Assembly: GCF_000384115.1 (NCBI RefSeq)
Contig: NZ_KB913029.1
Coordinates: 1,894,907 to 1,958,906, forward strand
DNA length: 64,000 bases
Direction: 5' to 3'
Origin: Sporichthya polymorpha DSM 43042
GTDB lineage: Bacteria; Actinomycetota; Actinomycetes; Sporichthyales; Sporichthyaceae
Shown here piece by piece: positions 16,446-25,124 of this stretch. Position 1 is the stretch's first letter. Each line of letters starts with the position of its first letter. The position numbers and the translations under genes are program-made. The notes under the pieces are model-generated. The model was not told the origin of the DNA. It was given only the letters and a program-made list of their open reading frames with translations, and did not search any database.

Positions 16446-17798
16446 GTGCCGAGCGTGGACGGTTTAGCGGATGCCCTGAAAGCGGCGGTAGGTCCCTCTC
16501 ATGTGCACGAGGGGTATTTGTCGTCACATGTCACCGATTGGACGGGTCGATGGACCGGTTCCGCGCCTTTTGTTGTCGCGCCGCACAACGTCGCGGAAAT
16601 TCGAGAGGTCCTGCACATTTGCGTCGACGCCGACGTGAGTGTGGTGCCCCAGGGCGGTAACACCGGACTGGTCGGGGGCGGGGTCCCGGAGGGCGCGGTC
16701 GTGCTCGATCTGCGCCGCCTGAACTCGGTCGAGGTCGACGAGGTCGCCGGCTCGGTCGTGGCCGGCGCGGGTGCCACCGTCGGGGCGGTGCAGGCCGCCG
16801 CCCGCGCTGCGGGGCTGCGCTACGGCGTCGACCTCGCGAGCCGGGACACCGCGACGATCGGCGGCACGATCGCGACCAACGCCGCCGGGCTGCGGGCCGT
16901 CCGGCTCGGGGACACTCGCGCCCAGCTGATCGACGTCGAGGCGGTGCTGACGACGGGCGCGGTGCTCTCCCGGCGGGGCGGGCTGACCCGCGACAACAGT
17001 GGCTACGACCTGCCTCGCTGGATCTGCGGCAGCGAGGGGACGCTCGCGGTCGTGACCGCGGCCCGACTGCGGCTGCTCCCGGACCCCGCCGACCGGGCCA
17101 CCGCGCTGCTCGGCTTCGCCGACCTGTCCGCGGCGGTGGCCGCGGCGGCGATCCTGCGCCGCGAGCCCGCCGTCGAGGTGCTCGAGCTGATGTTCGCCTC
17201 CGGGGTCGAGCTCGTCTGCGAACAGCACGGGATGTCGCCGCCGTTCGCGTCGCAGCCGCCGGTGCTGCTGCTCGTCGAGGTGACCGCGGCCGTCGACGCG
17301 GGCGGGCTGCTCGGTGACCTGGTCGAGCGCGTGCCCGGCGTCGCGGACGCGGCGGCCGGGGTCGACGCCGCGGACGCCCGGCGGCTGTGGGCCTACCGGG
17401 AGCTGCACACCGAGTCGGTCGGCCGCGTCGGGATCCCCCACAAGCTCGACGTCGCGCTGCCGCTGCCCGTCCTCACGCGTTTCGTCGAGGACGTCACCGC
17501 CGAGCTCGCCCGCAGCCGCCCCGACGCCCGGGCGTGGATCTTCGGCCACGTCGGGGAGGGAAACCTGCACCTGAACATCACGGGCCTGGACCCGGCCGAC
17601 GAGGAGGCGGACGACGCGGTGTTGCGGCTGGTCGCGGCGGCCGGTGGGTCGATCAGCGCCGAGCACGGGATCGGGCGCGCGAAGCAGCGGTGGCTGCCGT
17701 TGGTGCGCTCCGCCGAGGAGATCGCGCTGTGGCGCGCGGTGAAAGCGGCGTTCGATCCGACCGGCACGCTCAATCCCGGCGTCCTGCTGCCGAACTGA
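16446..17798 (+). CDS. FAD-linked oxidase (D-2-hydroxyglutarate/D-lactate dehydrogenase-like)
   Basis: A 450-residue flavoprotein of the GlcD/VAO family. The FAD-binding region has VVPQGGNTGLVGGGVPEGAV (about residues 63-82) and TIGGTIATNAAGLRAVRLGD; the C-terminal domain carries GHVGEGNLHLNI and SAEHGIGRAKQRWL, typical metal/substrate histidines of D-2-hydroxyacid dehydrogenases. It starts at GTG 16446 behind GGGAGG. It likely oxidises a D-2-hydroxy acid, passing electrons to a carrier; exact substrate unknown. Confidence 0.92.
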   Translation: MPSVDGLADALKAAVGPSHVHEGYLSSHVTDWTGRWTGSAPFVVAPHNVAEIREVLHICVDADVSVVPQGGNTGLVGGGVPEGAVVLDLRRLNSVEVDEVAGSVVAGAGATVGAVQAAARAAGLRYGVDLASRDTATIGGTIATNAAGLRAVRLGDTRAQLIDVEAVLTTGAVLSRRGGLTRDNSGYDLPRWICGSEGTLAVVTAARLRLLPDPADRATALLGFADLSAAVAAAAILRREPAVEVLELMFASGVELVCEQHGMSPPFASQPPVLLLVEVTAAVDAGGLLGDLVERVPGVADAAAGVDAADARRLWAYRELHTESVGRVGIPHKLDVALPLPVLTRFVEDVTAELARSRPDARAWIFGHVGEGNLHLNITGLDPADEEADDAVLRLVAAAGGSISAEHGIGRAKQRWLPLVRSAEEIALWRAVKAAFDPTGTLNPGVLLPN

Positions 17799-17857
17799 AA
17801 GGCCACGTCTGCGGGCGGTCGTTTGGACCTCTCTCAGCGAAATGACAGGCTGTCGAG

Positions 17858-18952
17858 ATGCCGGAGCTGTGGACCGTGGTGCACCGCGTGAAGTCCGGCC
17901 TGCGGCGGGGACCCGCCGCCGGGGCCGGGCCGCTCGACGCCGCTCTCGGTGTGCTCGACCCGGAGGCCCCGCCCGCGCCGGTCGTCTCCGATGTCGCGTT
18001 GGGCCGGGCCCGCGAACAGCTCGGCGCACTGCTCGGACCGGCCGGGCTCGCGGCCGTGGAGGAGGTGCGCCGCGGCGACGGGCGTCCGATCCTCACCCAC
18101 TACCGCCTCGTGCTCGCCGCCGACCGGCTCACCACCGCCGGGGTCGAGGGCCGCGAGACCGTGGTCAAGGCGCTCAGCGGTGCCTCGCTCGCGCTGAGCA
18201 CGTACCTCGTCGCGATGCTCGCGACCGGCCAGGGACCGCGCGCCGTCGAGCAGCTCGCGGCCGCGGTGGCGCCCCACGCCAAGGACGCGAAGTGGCTGCA
18301 CCGGCACCTCGGCGTGCTCAGCGGTCTGGCGGGTCCGGCGACGTTCGTCGACGACGACGGGGCCCCGCTGCGGTTGCGCCAGCTGAGCCCGACCACCTGC
18401 GGCCCGACCTGCGCGATCCTGACCCGCGTGCTGCTCGACCCGGCGTACGCGCTGTGGCTGACGAGCGGCGAGCACCTGCAGCCGGAGCGTTCGGGCGACG
18501 GACTGCCGTTCGAGCAGCGGTTCCGCAGCCAGCAGCACGCGGTGCACGAGGCGCTCACGCGCAAGGCCCTCGGCCCGGTGCCGTGGCCGCGCGCACTCGG
18601 TTCCCCGCCCTGGGCCCTGGCCGCGTTCCTCAACCGTTTCCCGAATCTGACAGGGGCTCATTACGGCTGGGTCCCGGTCGACAGCAGCGACCCCGTCCAC
18701 CTGCGCCGGTGCCTCGACGCCGTCCTGCGCGGCGTGACCGCCGGTGTCCCGGTGCCGGTCTACGTCGGGCGGCACGTCGACCGGCACGTGGTGCTCGCGA
18801 TCTCCGCGCGCAACGAGGCCGTCGTGGTCTACGACCCGGCGGCCGGGGCGGTCGTCGACGTCCCGCTCGCCGACTGGGAGACCGGCCGCGTCGGCATCGC
18901 GGGCTGGGACCACCTCGAGAGCGTCGTGGTCCCGCGCCTGCTCCTGTACTGA
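17858..18952 (+). CDS. Papain-like/C39-like cysteine protease-fold protein
   Basis: A 364-residue protein I do not find a named family for. The segment LSPTTCGPTCAILTRV (Cys181, Cys185) followed by YVGRHVDRHVVLAISA (His310) and VVVYDPAAGAVVDV (Asp326) matches the Cys-His-Asp order of C39-like and related papain-fold peptidases, where TCG begins the catalytic helix. The N-terminal 170 residues are helical with no signal peptide, so the protein is probably cytoplasmic. It stands alone, convergent with the Eis gene. Whether it cleaves peptides is inference. Confidence 0.7.
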   Translation: MPELWTVVHRVKSGLRRGPAAGAGPLDAALGVLDPEAPPAPVVSDVALGRAREQLGALLGPAGLAAVEEVRRGDGRPILTHYRLVLAADRLTTAGVEGRETVVKALSGASLALSTYLVAMLATGQGPRAVEQLAAAVAPHAKDAKWLHRHLGVLSGLAGPATFVDDDGAPLRLRQLSPTTCGPTCAILTRVLLDPAYALWLTSGEHLQPERSGDGLPFEQRFRSQQHAVHEALTRKALGPVPWPRALGSPPWALAAFLNRFPNLTGAHYGWVPVDSSDPVHLRRCLDAVLRGVTAGVPVPVYVGRHVDRHVVLAISARNEAVVVYDPAAGAVVDVPLADWETGRVGIAGWDHLESVVVPRLLLY

Positions 18953-18967
18953 CAGGTCCTCAGCAGC

Positions 18968-20152
18968 TCAGAAGTAGTCGAGCAGCGAGGGCACCGGACC
19001 CGCGGTCGCGGCGGTGAGGAACGCGTCGGTGCGCTCGTCGCCGCCGGAGAGCAGGTGCGCCCGGCGCAGCACGGTCGGGGTGCGGGCGCCGGCGTAGATC
19101 GCGGCGAGGCCGCCCGGCCCGAGGTGCACGGTGCCGTCGCCGCCGGGGGTGAGCGTCCCGCGGCCGCCGTCGAGCGTGAGGCGGTGCGGCCCGGCGTTCC
19201 ACGGGCACAGCTCGTCGGCGAGGTCGAGGTCGACCGATCCGGCGAGGGCGTGCGGCCAGCCGCGAGTCTCGACCGCGGCGCGGGCGTCGACCAGGCGCAG
19301 CATCCACGGCTGCTCGGAGTGCGTGCGCGCCCCGGCGAGGCCGGTCACGAGCCACGCCGGGTCGTCGGCGCGCAGCCGCAGGTGCAGGGTCGGCGCGACG
19401 CTCCGCCACGTCCCCAGCATCGCGAGCAGCGCGGTGAGCGCCCGTGGGGTGTGGGCGACGAGGTCCGGCACCGCGAGGACGCCGGCGGAGTCGTAGCCGC
19501 CCTCGCGGTCCCAGCTCGCGTAGCCCTCGACCCCGGCCGGGCCCTCCGCGACGGTGAATCCGTCGTGGCCCGACAGCACCGCGCCCGGGGCGTGGTCGAA
19601 CAGCGGTCCGGTGCGCGCGAGCATCCCCGCGCCGTCCGCGGCCCAGGCGCAGTACGCGCCGAGGATCGCGGGGACGTCACCCTCCTCCGCCGGACGCACC
19701 GTCACATTCGCGGGCCGGCGCTCGCCGGCCAGGGCCACGGTCGGGACCGCCGTCCAGCGCAGGACGCCCGTGAGCTCCCACCCGAGCCGCCGGTAGGGGA
19801 CCGCCGTCGTCGGGAACAGCGCGGAGATCGCCGCACCGCGCTCGCGGGCCTGCGCCAGCACCGGGCCCAGCAGCTCGCGCAGCACACCGCCGCCGCGGAA
19901 CTCGGGCGCGATCGCCACTCCCGCGATGCCGACGGCGGGCACGGCGTGGCCACCGTAGAAGTACGAGTGCTCCAGCCCGACGGCCTTGCCGATCAGCCGC
20001 CCGTCGGCGAAGGCGCCGAGCGCGTGCGCCCCCGGGGCCGGGGTGGGTCGCCGGGACGCCGGCCGCTCCACCGGCCCGCCGAAGGCCAACCGCGAGAGCT
20101 GCCAGGCCGCTGCGTCGTCCTGCTCGCCGAGTGCGCGGATCTCGAACGCCAT
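18968..20152 (-). CDS. Eis-like GNAT N-acetyltransferase
   Basis: A 394-residue Eis-type enzyme: N-terminal GNAT domain (AIAPEFRGGGVLRELLGPVL supplies the acetyl-CoA loop), a second degenerate GNAT domain, and an SCP2-like C-terminal domain. The chain ends in SLLDYF; in Eis proteins the free C-terminal carboxylate of Phe is part of the active site, so this end is diagnostic. Tyr in TAVPYRRLGWEL fits the general acid. Family members acetylate lysines or aminoglycoside amines. It is 43 bp downstream of recQ on the same strand. Confidence 0.92.
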   Translation of the reverse strand: MAFEIRALGEQDDAAAWQLSRLAFGGPVERPASRRPTPAPGAHALGAFADGRLIGKAVGLEHSYFYGGHAVPAVGIAGVAIAPEFRGGGVLRELLGPVLAQARERGAAISALFPTTAVPYRRLGWELTGVLRWTAVPTVALAGERRPANVTVRPAEEGDVPAILGAYCAWAADGAGMLARTGPLFDHAPGAVLSGHDGFTVAEGPAGVEGYASWDREGGYDSAGVLAVPDLVAHTPRALTALLAMLGTWRSVAPTLHLRLRADDPAWLVTGLAGARTHSEQPWMLRLVDARAAVETRGWPHALAGSVDLDLADELCPWNAGPHRLTLDGGRGTLTPGGDGTVHLGPGGLAAIYAGARTPTVLRRAHLLSGGDERTDAFLTAATAGPVPSLLDYF

Positions 20153-20195
20153 GCGGTCATCCTTCCGCTTTTCGAGTCCCGCGGTCAGGCGGCGA

Positions 20196-22307
20196 TCACG
20201 GCAACCGATGACCGACCAGCGGGAGGACGGGGCCCGCTCCCGCGTCGCGCAGGAGCGCGGCCGCGACGGTGAGGGTCCAGCCGGTGCGGCTGACGTCGTC
20301 GACGAGCAGCAGCGGCCCGTCCGGCAGCGCCGGCGCGTCGGGGGAGACCGCGAGCCCGGCGAGCAGGCCGGACACCCGGGCCGCGGAGGCGACGTCCGCC
20401 TCGGGCGCCGGACCGCTGACGGTCAGCACATCGAGCAGGGGCAGCCGCCCGACCGAGGCGATGTGCGCCGCCATCCCCGCGACGCGGCGCGGCCGGCGCC
20501 GGCTCGGGACCGGGACGACCGCGACCGGACGCTCGGCCCAGTCCTTCGCCCAGGCCTTGAGGACGTCGACCAACGCCGTGCGCAGTTCCTCGGACGGGTC
20601 GGCGTCGGGGCCGGCGAGCTCGGCGATCAGCTCCAGCCACGCCGGGTCGTCGGCGAAGGCGACCGCGCGGCCGGGCTCCACCCCGGCGAGGCGGCCCTTG
20701 CGCGCGACGCCGGAGGGCCAGATCTTGCGCGGCTCGAGCACGTGGTGCCGTCCCCGCAGGTGCCGGGTGGCGGCGGCCAGCGCCGCCGGGGAGGGCTCCG
20801 CGCCGGGGGCGGGGAGCTCGCCGGTGCAGACCGAGCACCGCCCGCACGGCCCGGCCGCCGGGTCGTCGAGGGCCTCGGTGAGGACCTCCATCAGGCAGCG
20901 CCGGCCGACGGCGTAGGTCCGCATCAGGTCGGCCTCCGCGCGCCGGGCCTCGACGATGCGGTCGTACTTCGCGGCGTCGTAGGTCCAGCCCGTGCCGGTC
21001 GAGCACCAGCCGGAGCCCTTGCGCTCGACCGCGCCGTCGACGTGCAACGTCTTCAGCAGCGCCTCGAGGCGGCCGCGGCGCAGCCCGGTCTCGGCCTCGA
21101 TCGCGGGCACCGACATCGTCGCGTCGGGGCCCTGCGCCTCGGCGAGCGCGTCGAGCAGTCCGAGGACCTGTCGCGCGGCCTGCGGGTCGGGGATCGTGGC
21201 GGTGGCGAAGTAGTCCCAGATCCGCGGGTCCGACTCCGCCGCCGGCAGCAGGACGCCGACGGCCCCCTGCGCGGCGAGCTCCGGCGGCAGGGCGCGGCCC
21301 GCCCGGCCGACCTGCTGGTAGTACGCGACCGGCGAGTCCGGCGACCCGACGTGGACGCAGAAGCCGAGGTCGGGCTTGTCGTAGCCCATGCCGAGGGCGG
21401 AGGTGGCCACCACGGCCTTGAGCTCGTTGGCGCGCAGGGCGGCCTCGATGCGGGCGCGGTCCTCCGGCGGCGTCGCGCCGGTGTACGCGGCGACGTGGTG
21501 GCCCTGGCTGCGGAGGAACTCCGCGAGCGAGGTGGTGGCGTCGACCGTCAGGCCGTAGACGATCCCCGACCCGGGGAGTGTCGCGAGGGCGTCGGCGACC
21601 CACGCGAACCGCTGCACGCCGCCGAGGCCGGGGACCACCGAGAGCTTGAGGGTGGCCCGGGCGAGCGGACCACGCAGCACGAGGGTCGTGGGGCCGAGCT
21701 GGGCGGCGACGTCCTCGGTCACGCGGCCGTTGGCCGTGGCGGTCGTCGCGAGCACCGGCGCACCCTCGGTCAGGCGCGCAAGCAGGCGGGTCAGGCGCTG
21801 GTAGTCGGGCCGGAAGTCGAAGCCCCAGTCGGAGATGCAGTGGGCCTCGTCGATGACGAGCAGGCCGGCTCCGGCGAGCAACGGGAGCGCGCGGTCGGCG
21901 AACTTCGGGTTGGCCAGGCGCTCCGGCGAGACGAGCAGGACGTCGACGCGGTCGGCGGCGAGGTCGTCGAAGATCGCCTGCCAGTCGTCGACGTTCGCCG
22001 AGTTGACGGTGGCCGCGCGCAGCCCGGCCCGTTCGGCGGCGGCGACCTGATCCCGCATCAGCGCGAGCAGCGGCGAGATGACGAGCGTCGGGCCGCGGCC
22101 GGCGGCGCGCAGGGCGGACGCCGCCGCCCAGTAGACCGCGGACTTGCCCCAGCCGGTCGCCTGCACCAACAGGACCCGGCGTCCGGTGAGCAGCGCGTCG
22201 ACGGCCTCGATCTGGTCCGCGCGCGGGCGGGCGTCCGGCCCGGCGAGAGAGGTCAGGACCTGCGTCAGCGCCCGGTCGCCGGCGGACCTGTCGGCGGAGG
22301 GACTCAC
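20196..22307 (-). CDS. RecQ-like DNA helicase fused to phosphoribosyltransferase domain
   Basis: A 703-residue protein. Helicase motifs: Walker A QATGWGKS (about 49-56), LVIDEAHCISDWGFDF (DEAH 153-156), ATTATAN, ALGMGYDKPD and YYQQVGRAGRA, all RecQ type, then a zinc site with CGRCSVC. The last 200 residues form a second domain: AVVPVPSRRRPRRVAGMAAH and GPLLLVDDVSRTGWTLT, the PRPP-binding loop of type I phosphoribosyltransferases as in ComF. GTG start at 22307 overlaps the DUF2277 stop by GTGA; the longer open frame upstream is the shadow of DUF2277. Probably unwinds DNA in repair; role of the PRTase part unknown. Confidence 0.93.
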   Translation of the reverse strand: MSPSADRSAGDRALTQVLTSLAGPDARPRADQIEAVDALLTGRRVLLVQATGWGKSAVYWAAASALRAAGRGPTLVISPLLALMRDQVAAAERAGLRAATVNSANVDDWQAIFDDLAADRVDVLLVSPERLANPKFADRALPLLAGAGLLVIDEAHCISDWGFDFRPDYQRLTRLLARLTEGAPVLATTATANGRVTEDVAAQLGPTTLVLRGPLARATLKLSVVPGLGGVQRFAWVADALATLPGSGIVYGLTVDATTSLAEFLRSQGHHVAAYTGATPPEDRARIEAALRANELKAVVATSALGMGYDKPDLGFCVHVGSPDSPVAYYQQVGRAGRALPPELAAQGAVGVLLPAAESDPRIWDYFATATIPDPQAARQVLGLLDALAEAQGPDATMSVPAIEAETGLRRGRLEALLKTLHVDGAVERKGSGWCSTGTGWTYDAAKYDRIVEARRAEADLMRTYAVGRRCLMEVLTEALDDPAAGPCGRCSVCTGELPAPGAEPSPAALAAATRHLRGRHHVLEPRKIWPSGVARKGRLAGVEPGRAVAFADDPAWLELIAELAGPDADPSEELRTALVDVLKAWAKDWAERPVAVVPVPSRRRPRRVAGMAAHIASVGRLPLLDVLTVSGPAPEADVASAARVSGLLAGLAVSPDAPALPDGPLLLVDDVSRTGWTLTVAAALLRDAGAGPVLPLVGHRLP

Positions 22308-22576
22308 GCGTTGCCGTACCGCACCGCGGCGCGCGCCTTGGCCTTGGCCGCCTCGACCTCGCGGTCCTTCGGTGGCGCGGAGGTGACGAGCTCGTCGAGC
22401 AGCTGGGCCGAGGCGGCCGTCACCGCGGCGACCGCACGCTCGAAGGCAGCGGCGTTGGCGGCGGACGGCTTGGTCGTCCCGCTGATCTTGCGCACGTACT
22501 GCAGCGCGGCGGCGGCGATCTCGTCCTGCGTCGCGGGCGGCGCGAAGTTGTGCAGGGTCCGGATGTTGCGGCACAT
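22304..22576 (-). CDS. DUF2277 family protein
   Basis: A 90-residue protein, MCRNIRTLHNFAPPATQDEI at the start and ALQYVRKISGTTKPS in the middle, matching the small DUF2277 family common in actinobacteria. Helical, no membrane segment, function unknown. It is the first gene of an operon with the RecQ-type helicase (GTGA overlap) and probably Eis, which hints at a link to DNA transactions. The ATG at 22576 begins the conserved MCRNI start. Confidence 0.9.
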   Translation of the reverse strand: MCRNIRTLHNFAPPATQDEIAAAALQYVRKISGTTKPSAANAAAFERAVAAVTAASAQLLDELVTSAPPKDREVEAAKAKARAAVRYGNA

Positions 22577-22691
22577 GCGGCCCACCCTAGGCGTGCGAAC
22601 CGACACCGCGCCCGGCGAGCTTTCGCCCTGTGGACAAACCCGATGATTCGGCCGCCGACCGAGTGGGTATCCCGTCGGAACGTCCTGGGGA

Positions 22692-22709
22692 GGGCGGCGC
22701 CGGGGGGCG
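22692..22709 (+). repeat. 18-bp leader repeat, copy 1
   Basis: GGGCGGCGCCGGGGGGCG occurs here, 15 bp before the first lipoprotein ATG, and again at 24449-24466 before the second lipoprotein. It marks the duplicated unit and may belong to a shared promoter or leader. Confidence 0.6.
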
Positions 22710-22723
22710 CGAGAGGGGGGCGC

Positions 22724-23275
22724 ATGCGCTCGTTTGGGGGGAAGACTGTGTCCGTACGTTCTTGGCGCGGGGTCGCGGCCGGCGTGGCGCTGGCCGTGCC
22801 GTTGGGGCTCGCGGGCTGTTCCGGTGGCACCACGGGGCTGGCCGCCGCCGACGCCACCGGCCTGCACGGCCGGGTGGCCGCGATGCGCGCGGCCGCGGTG
22901 CTCGACAACCCCGACGCGGCGCGCACCGCGCTGGCGCAGTTCCGGGCCGACGTCGCGAGCCTGCTCGAGAGCGGGCAGCTCACGCCCGACCAGGCCGTGA
23001 CGCTGCTCGCCCACGCGGACTCCGTCGCGGAGCAGATCTCCGCCGAGGTCCGCCCGCCGACACCCGAGCCGACCCCGAAGCCGAAGGTCGTGGCGAAGCC
23101 GCAGCCGAAGCGGAAGCAGACCGTCGCCCGGACTCCGGACCGGGACGAGCTGTCCTCGTTCTGGACGCTGCTGCGCAAGCGCATCGAGCAACGGATGGAC
23201 GAAGAAGCCCGCGAGGGGTGGCGGGACCACGACCGCGACCGGGACGACCGCCGCGACGATCGGGGGCGCGCATGA
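22724..23275 (+). CDS. Lipoprotein partner of kinase, copy 1
   Basis: A 183-residue lipoprotein with lipobox LAGC after VAAGVALAVPLG. The body is a helical unit LHGRVAAMRAAAVLDNPDAA followed by LAQFRADVASLLESGQLTPD and LLAHADSVAEQI, then a Thr/Pro/Lys linker and a charged tail (DRDRDDRRDDRGRA). A second copy of this protein lies at 24492. Start is ATG 22724 (GAGAGGGGGG before it) or GTG 22748. It overlaps the kinase gene by ATGA, so the two products are made together; the lipoprotein probably works outside the membrane next to the kinase. Confidence 0.82.
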   Translation: MRSFGGKTVSVRSWRGVAAGVALAVPLGLAGCSGGTTGLAAADATGLHGRVAAMRAAAVLDNPDAARTALAQFRADVASLLESGQLTPDQAVTLLAHADSVAEQISAEVRPPTPEPTPKPKVVAKPQPKRKQTVARTPDRDELSSFWTLLRKRIEQRMDEEAREGWRDHDRDRDDRRDDRGRA

Positions 23276-24336
23276 CCGCCGGAACGGAACCGCTGACCGC
23301 GGGATACGTGCACGTCGTCGCCGGCCAGCGGTTCGGCCGCGACGGCCGGTACCTGTTGCTGCGCCTGCTCGGCACCGGCGGGATGGCCTCGGTGTGGGTC
23401 GCCGACGACACGCGCACGGGCCGCGAGGTGGCGCTGAAGATCCTCTCGGACTCGCTCGCGCTCGACCCCGCGTTCGTCGCGCGGTTCGCGCGGGAGGCGA
23501 AGCTCGCGGCCTCGCTCGACCACCCGGGTGCGGTCCGGATCCTCGACGCCTTCGTCGAGGGCGGGCCCGAGCGGCCCTATCTCGCGATGGAGTACGTCCC
23601 CGGCGGGACGCTGGCCGACCGCATCGAGACCTGCGGGCTGGACCGCTGGGATCTCACCGCGCTCGCGCGCGACCTGCTCGGGACGCTGACGCACCTGCAC
23701 GACGCGGGGGTGCTGCACCGCGACCTCAAGCCGGCCAACGTGCTGCTCGGCACCGACGGCCGGGTGCGGCTCACCGACTTCGGCGTCGCGCAGCTCGCGG
23801 ACGGCACGCGGGTCACCGGCACGGGCGAACTGATCGGCACGCAGCGCTACCTGGCGCCCGAGGTCCTCGCCGGCGGCCCCGCGGACGTTCGCAGCGACCT
23901 GTACTCGTGCGGGGTGCTGCTCGCCGAGTGCGCGGGCGAGGACGTCTCGCCGCCGGTGCAGGCGCTGATCGCCCGGCTCACGCAGGACGACCCGGCGCGG
24001 CGACCGGCGTCGGCCGTCGAGGCGCTCGCCCTGCTCGCGGGCGGGGAGCCGACGTCACCGATCGTCGCCGCGCGGCCGAGCATCCCGGCCCAGGTGCGGC
24101 CGGCGCCGGCACCGACGCTGCCCGTCCGGTCCGCGCCGCCGCTGCGGACGGCCGGACACACGCCGCCGCGAGCGCTGATCGCCGGGGTGGCCGCCGCGGT
24201 CGTGCTGGTCACGGCGGGTGTCGTGCTCAGTTCCGGCAAGTCGGAAGCGCCCCGTGATGTCCCGAATCCGATGCAGGGTTCGCTGTCGCAGCAGTTCGAC
24301 GGGCTGGACGCCGCGATCGAGGCGGTCCGTCGCTGA
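23272..24336 (+). CDS. Transmembrane Ser/Thr protein kinase
   Basis: A 354-residue Hanks-type kinase with all key residues: glycine loop LGTGGMASVW (33-42), VALK lysine 56, HRD 149-151 with HRDLKPAN, DFG 169-171, APE 196-198. A Pro-rich linker (about 250-295) leads to one membrane helix (about 298-318) and a short outer tail ending LSQQFDGLDAAIEAVRR. It is coupled to the lipoprotein upstream and followed by a degenerate copy of the same two-gene unit. Likely a PknB-like sensor kinase, with the lipoprotein as candidate extracellular partner. Confidence 0.93.
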   Translation: MTAGTEPLTAGYVHVVAGQRFGRDGRYLLLRLLGTGGMASVWVADDTRTGREVALKILSDSLALDPAFVARFAREAKLAASLDHPGAVRILDAFVEGGPERPYLAMEYVPGGTLADRIETCGLDRWDLTALARDLLGTLTHLHDAGVLHRDLKPANVLLGTDGRVRLTDFGVAQLADGTRVTGTGELIGTQRYLAPEVLAGGPADVRSDLYSCGVLLAECAGEDVSPPVQALIARLTQDDPARRPASAVEALALLAGGEPTSPIVAARPSIPAQVRPAPAPTLPVRSAPPLRTAGHTPPRALIAGVAAAVVLVTAGVVLSSGKSEAPRDVPNPMQGSLSQQFDGLDAAIEAVRR

Positions 24337-24448
24337 GAGGTGATTCTGAGTGACTTTCACGATGCACACGAATGCCGCAAGTCCCGGGACGAACGGCTCC
24401 GTCTCGTGCTTTCGTGGATGCAGAGACACCGTCAGAACGCCCGGATCC

Positions 24449-24466
24449 GGGCGGCGCCGGGGGGCG
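24449..24466 (+). repeat. 18-bp leader repeat, copy 2
   Basis: Identical to the 18 bases at 22692-22709; stands 25 bp before the second lipoprotein ATG. It shows that the duplication of the lipoprotein-kinase unit included its leader. Confidence 0.6.
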
Positions 24467-24491
24467 TTGTAGGCGACGGAGGGGGACGCGC

Positions 24492-25124
24492 ATGCTTGCG
24501 CGACAAGGTCGACGGCTGCCCGCGTGCGGTCGGATGGTGGTGGCGGGCCTCGCCGTGCTCGCGTTGGCGGGGTGCAACGGCGCCTCGACCACGCTGGGTG
24601 CGGCGTCGCAGGAGCTGCTGCACGAGCGCGTGGCGCAGGTCCGCGCCGCCGCGGACGGCTCCGACCGCGACGCGGCGATCGCGGCGGTGGAGTCGTTCCG
24701 CGCCGAGGTCCAGCGGCTGCTCGCCGCCGGGGAGCTGACCGACAGCGAGGCCGCGGGTCTGCTCGCGCACGCCGACGCGATCGCGACGAAGGTGATGACC
24801 GACGTCGTCGTCCCGACGCCGGAGCCCACTCCGACTGCGACCCCGACTCCCACGCCCGAGCCGGCGCCGGTCGCGGCTCCGGTCACGCCGGCGCTGAGCC
24901 CGGAGCAGATCCTGCAGGGCGAGACCGGTGCCCGGTTCAGCGAGCTGCTCCGCGAGCGGCTCGCGGAGTACATCGAGACGCGGCTCGCGGAGCGTGAGGC
25001 GCAGGAGAAGGCCGAGCGCGAGAAGGCCGAGCGCGAGAAGGCCGAGAAGAAGGCCGAGAAGAAGGCCGACCAGAAGAAGGACCGGGACCGCGATCAGCGT
25101 TCGGGAGGCTCCGGTGCGCACTGA
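24492..25124 (+). CDS. Lipoprotein partner of pseudokinase, copy 2
   Basis: A 210-residue lipoprotein, lipobox LAGC after VVAGLAVLAL. The helical unit LHERVAQVRAAADGSDRDAA and LLAAGELTDSEAAGLLAHAD aligns residue for residue with the first lipoprotein. It then has a (TPEP)n linker, a second helical part (LSPEQILQGETGARFSELL) and a highly charged Glu/Lys/Ala coiled-coil tail (about 170-200). ATG 24492 follows GGAGGGGGA. The pseudokinase frame begins inside its last codons (11-bp overlap), so translation is coupled as in copy 1. Confidence 0.8.
   Translation: MLARQGRRLPACGRMVVAGLAVLALAGCNGASTTLGAASQELLHERVAQVRAAADGSDRDAAIAAVESFRAEVQRLLAAGELTDSEAAGLLAHADAIATKVMTDVVVPTPEPTPTATPTPTPEPAPVAAPVTPALSPEQILQGETGARFSELLRERLAEYIETRLAEREAQEKAEREKAEREKAEKKAEKKADQKKDRDRDQRSGGSGAH

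Noticed and set aside
15262-16527. 421-codon minus frame over the secreted-protein gene
   Set aside because: Out of frame with the signal-peptide protein and Arg/Gly/His-rich; shadow frame.
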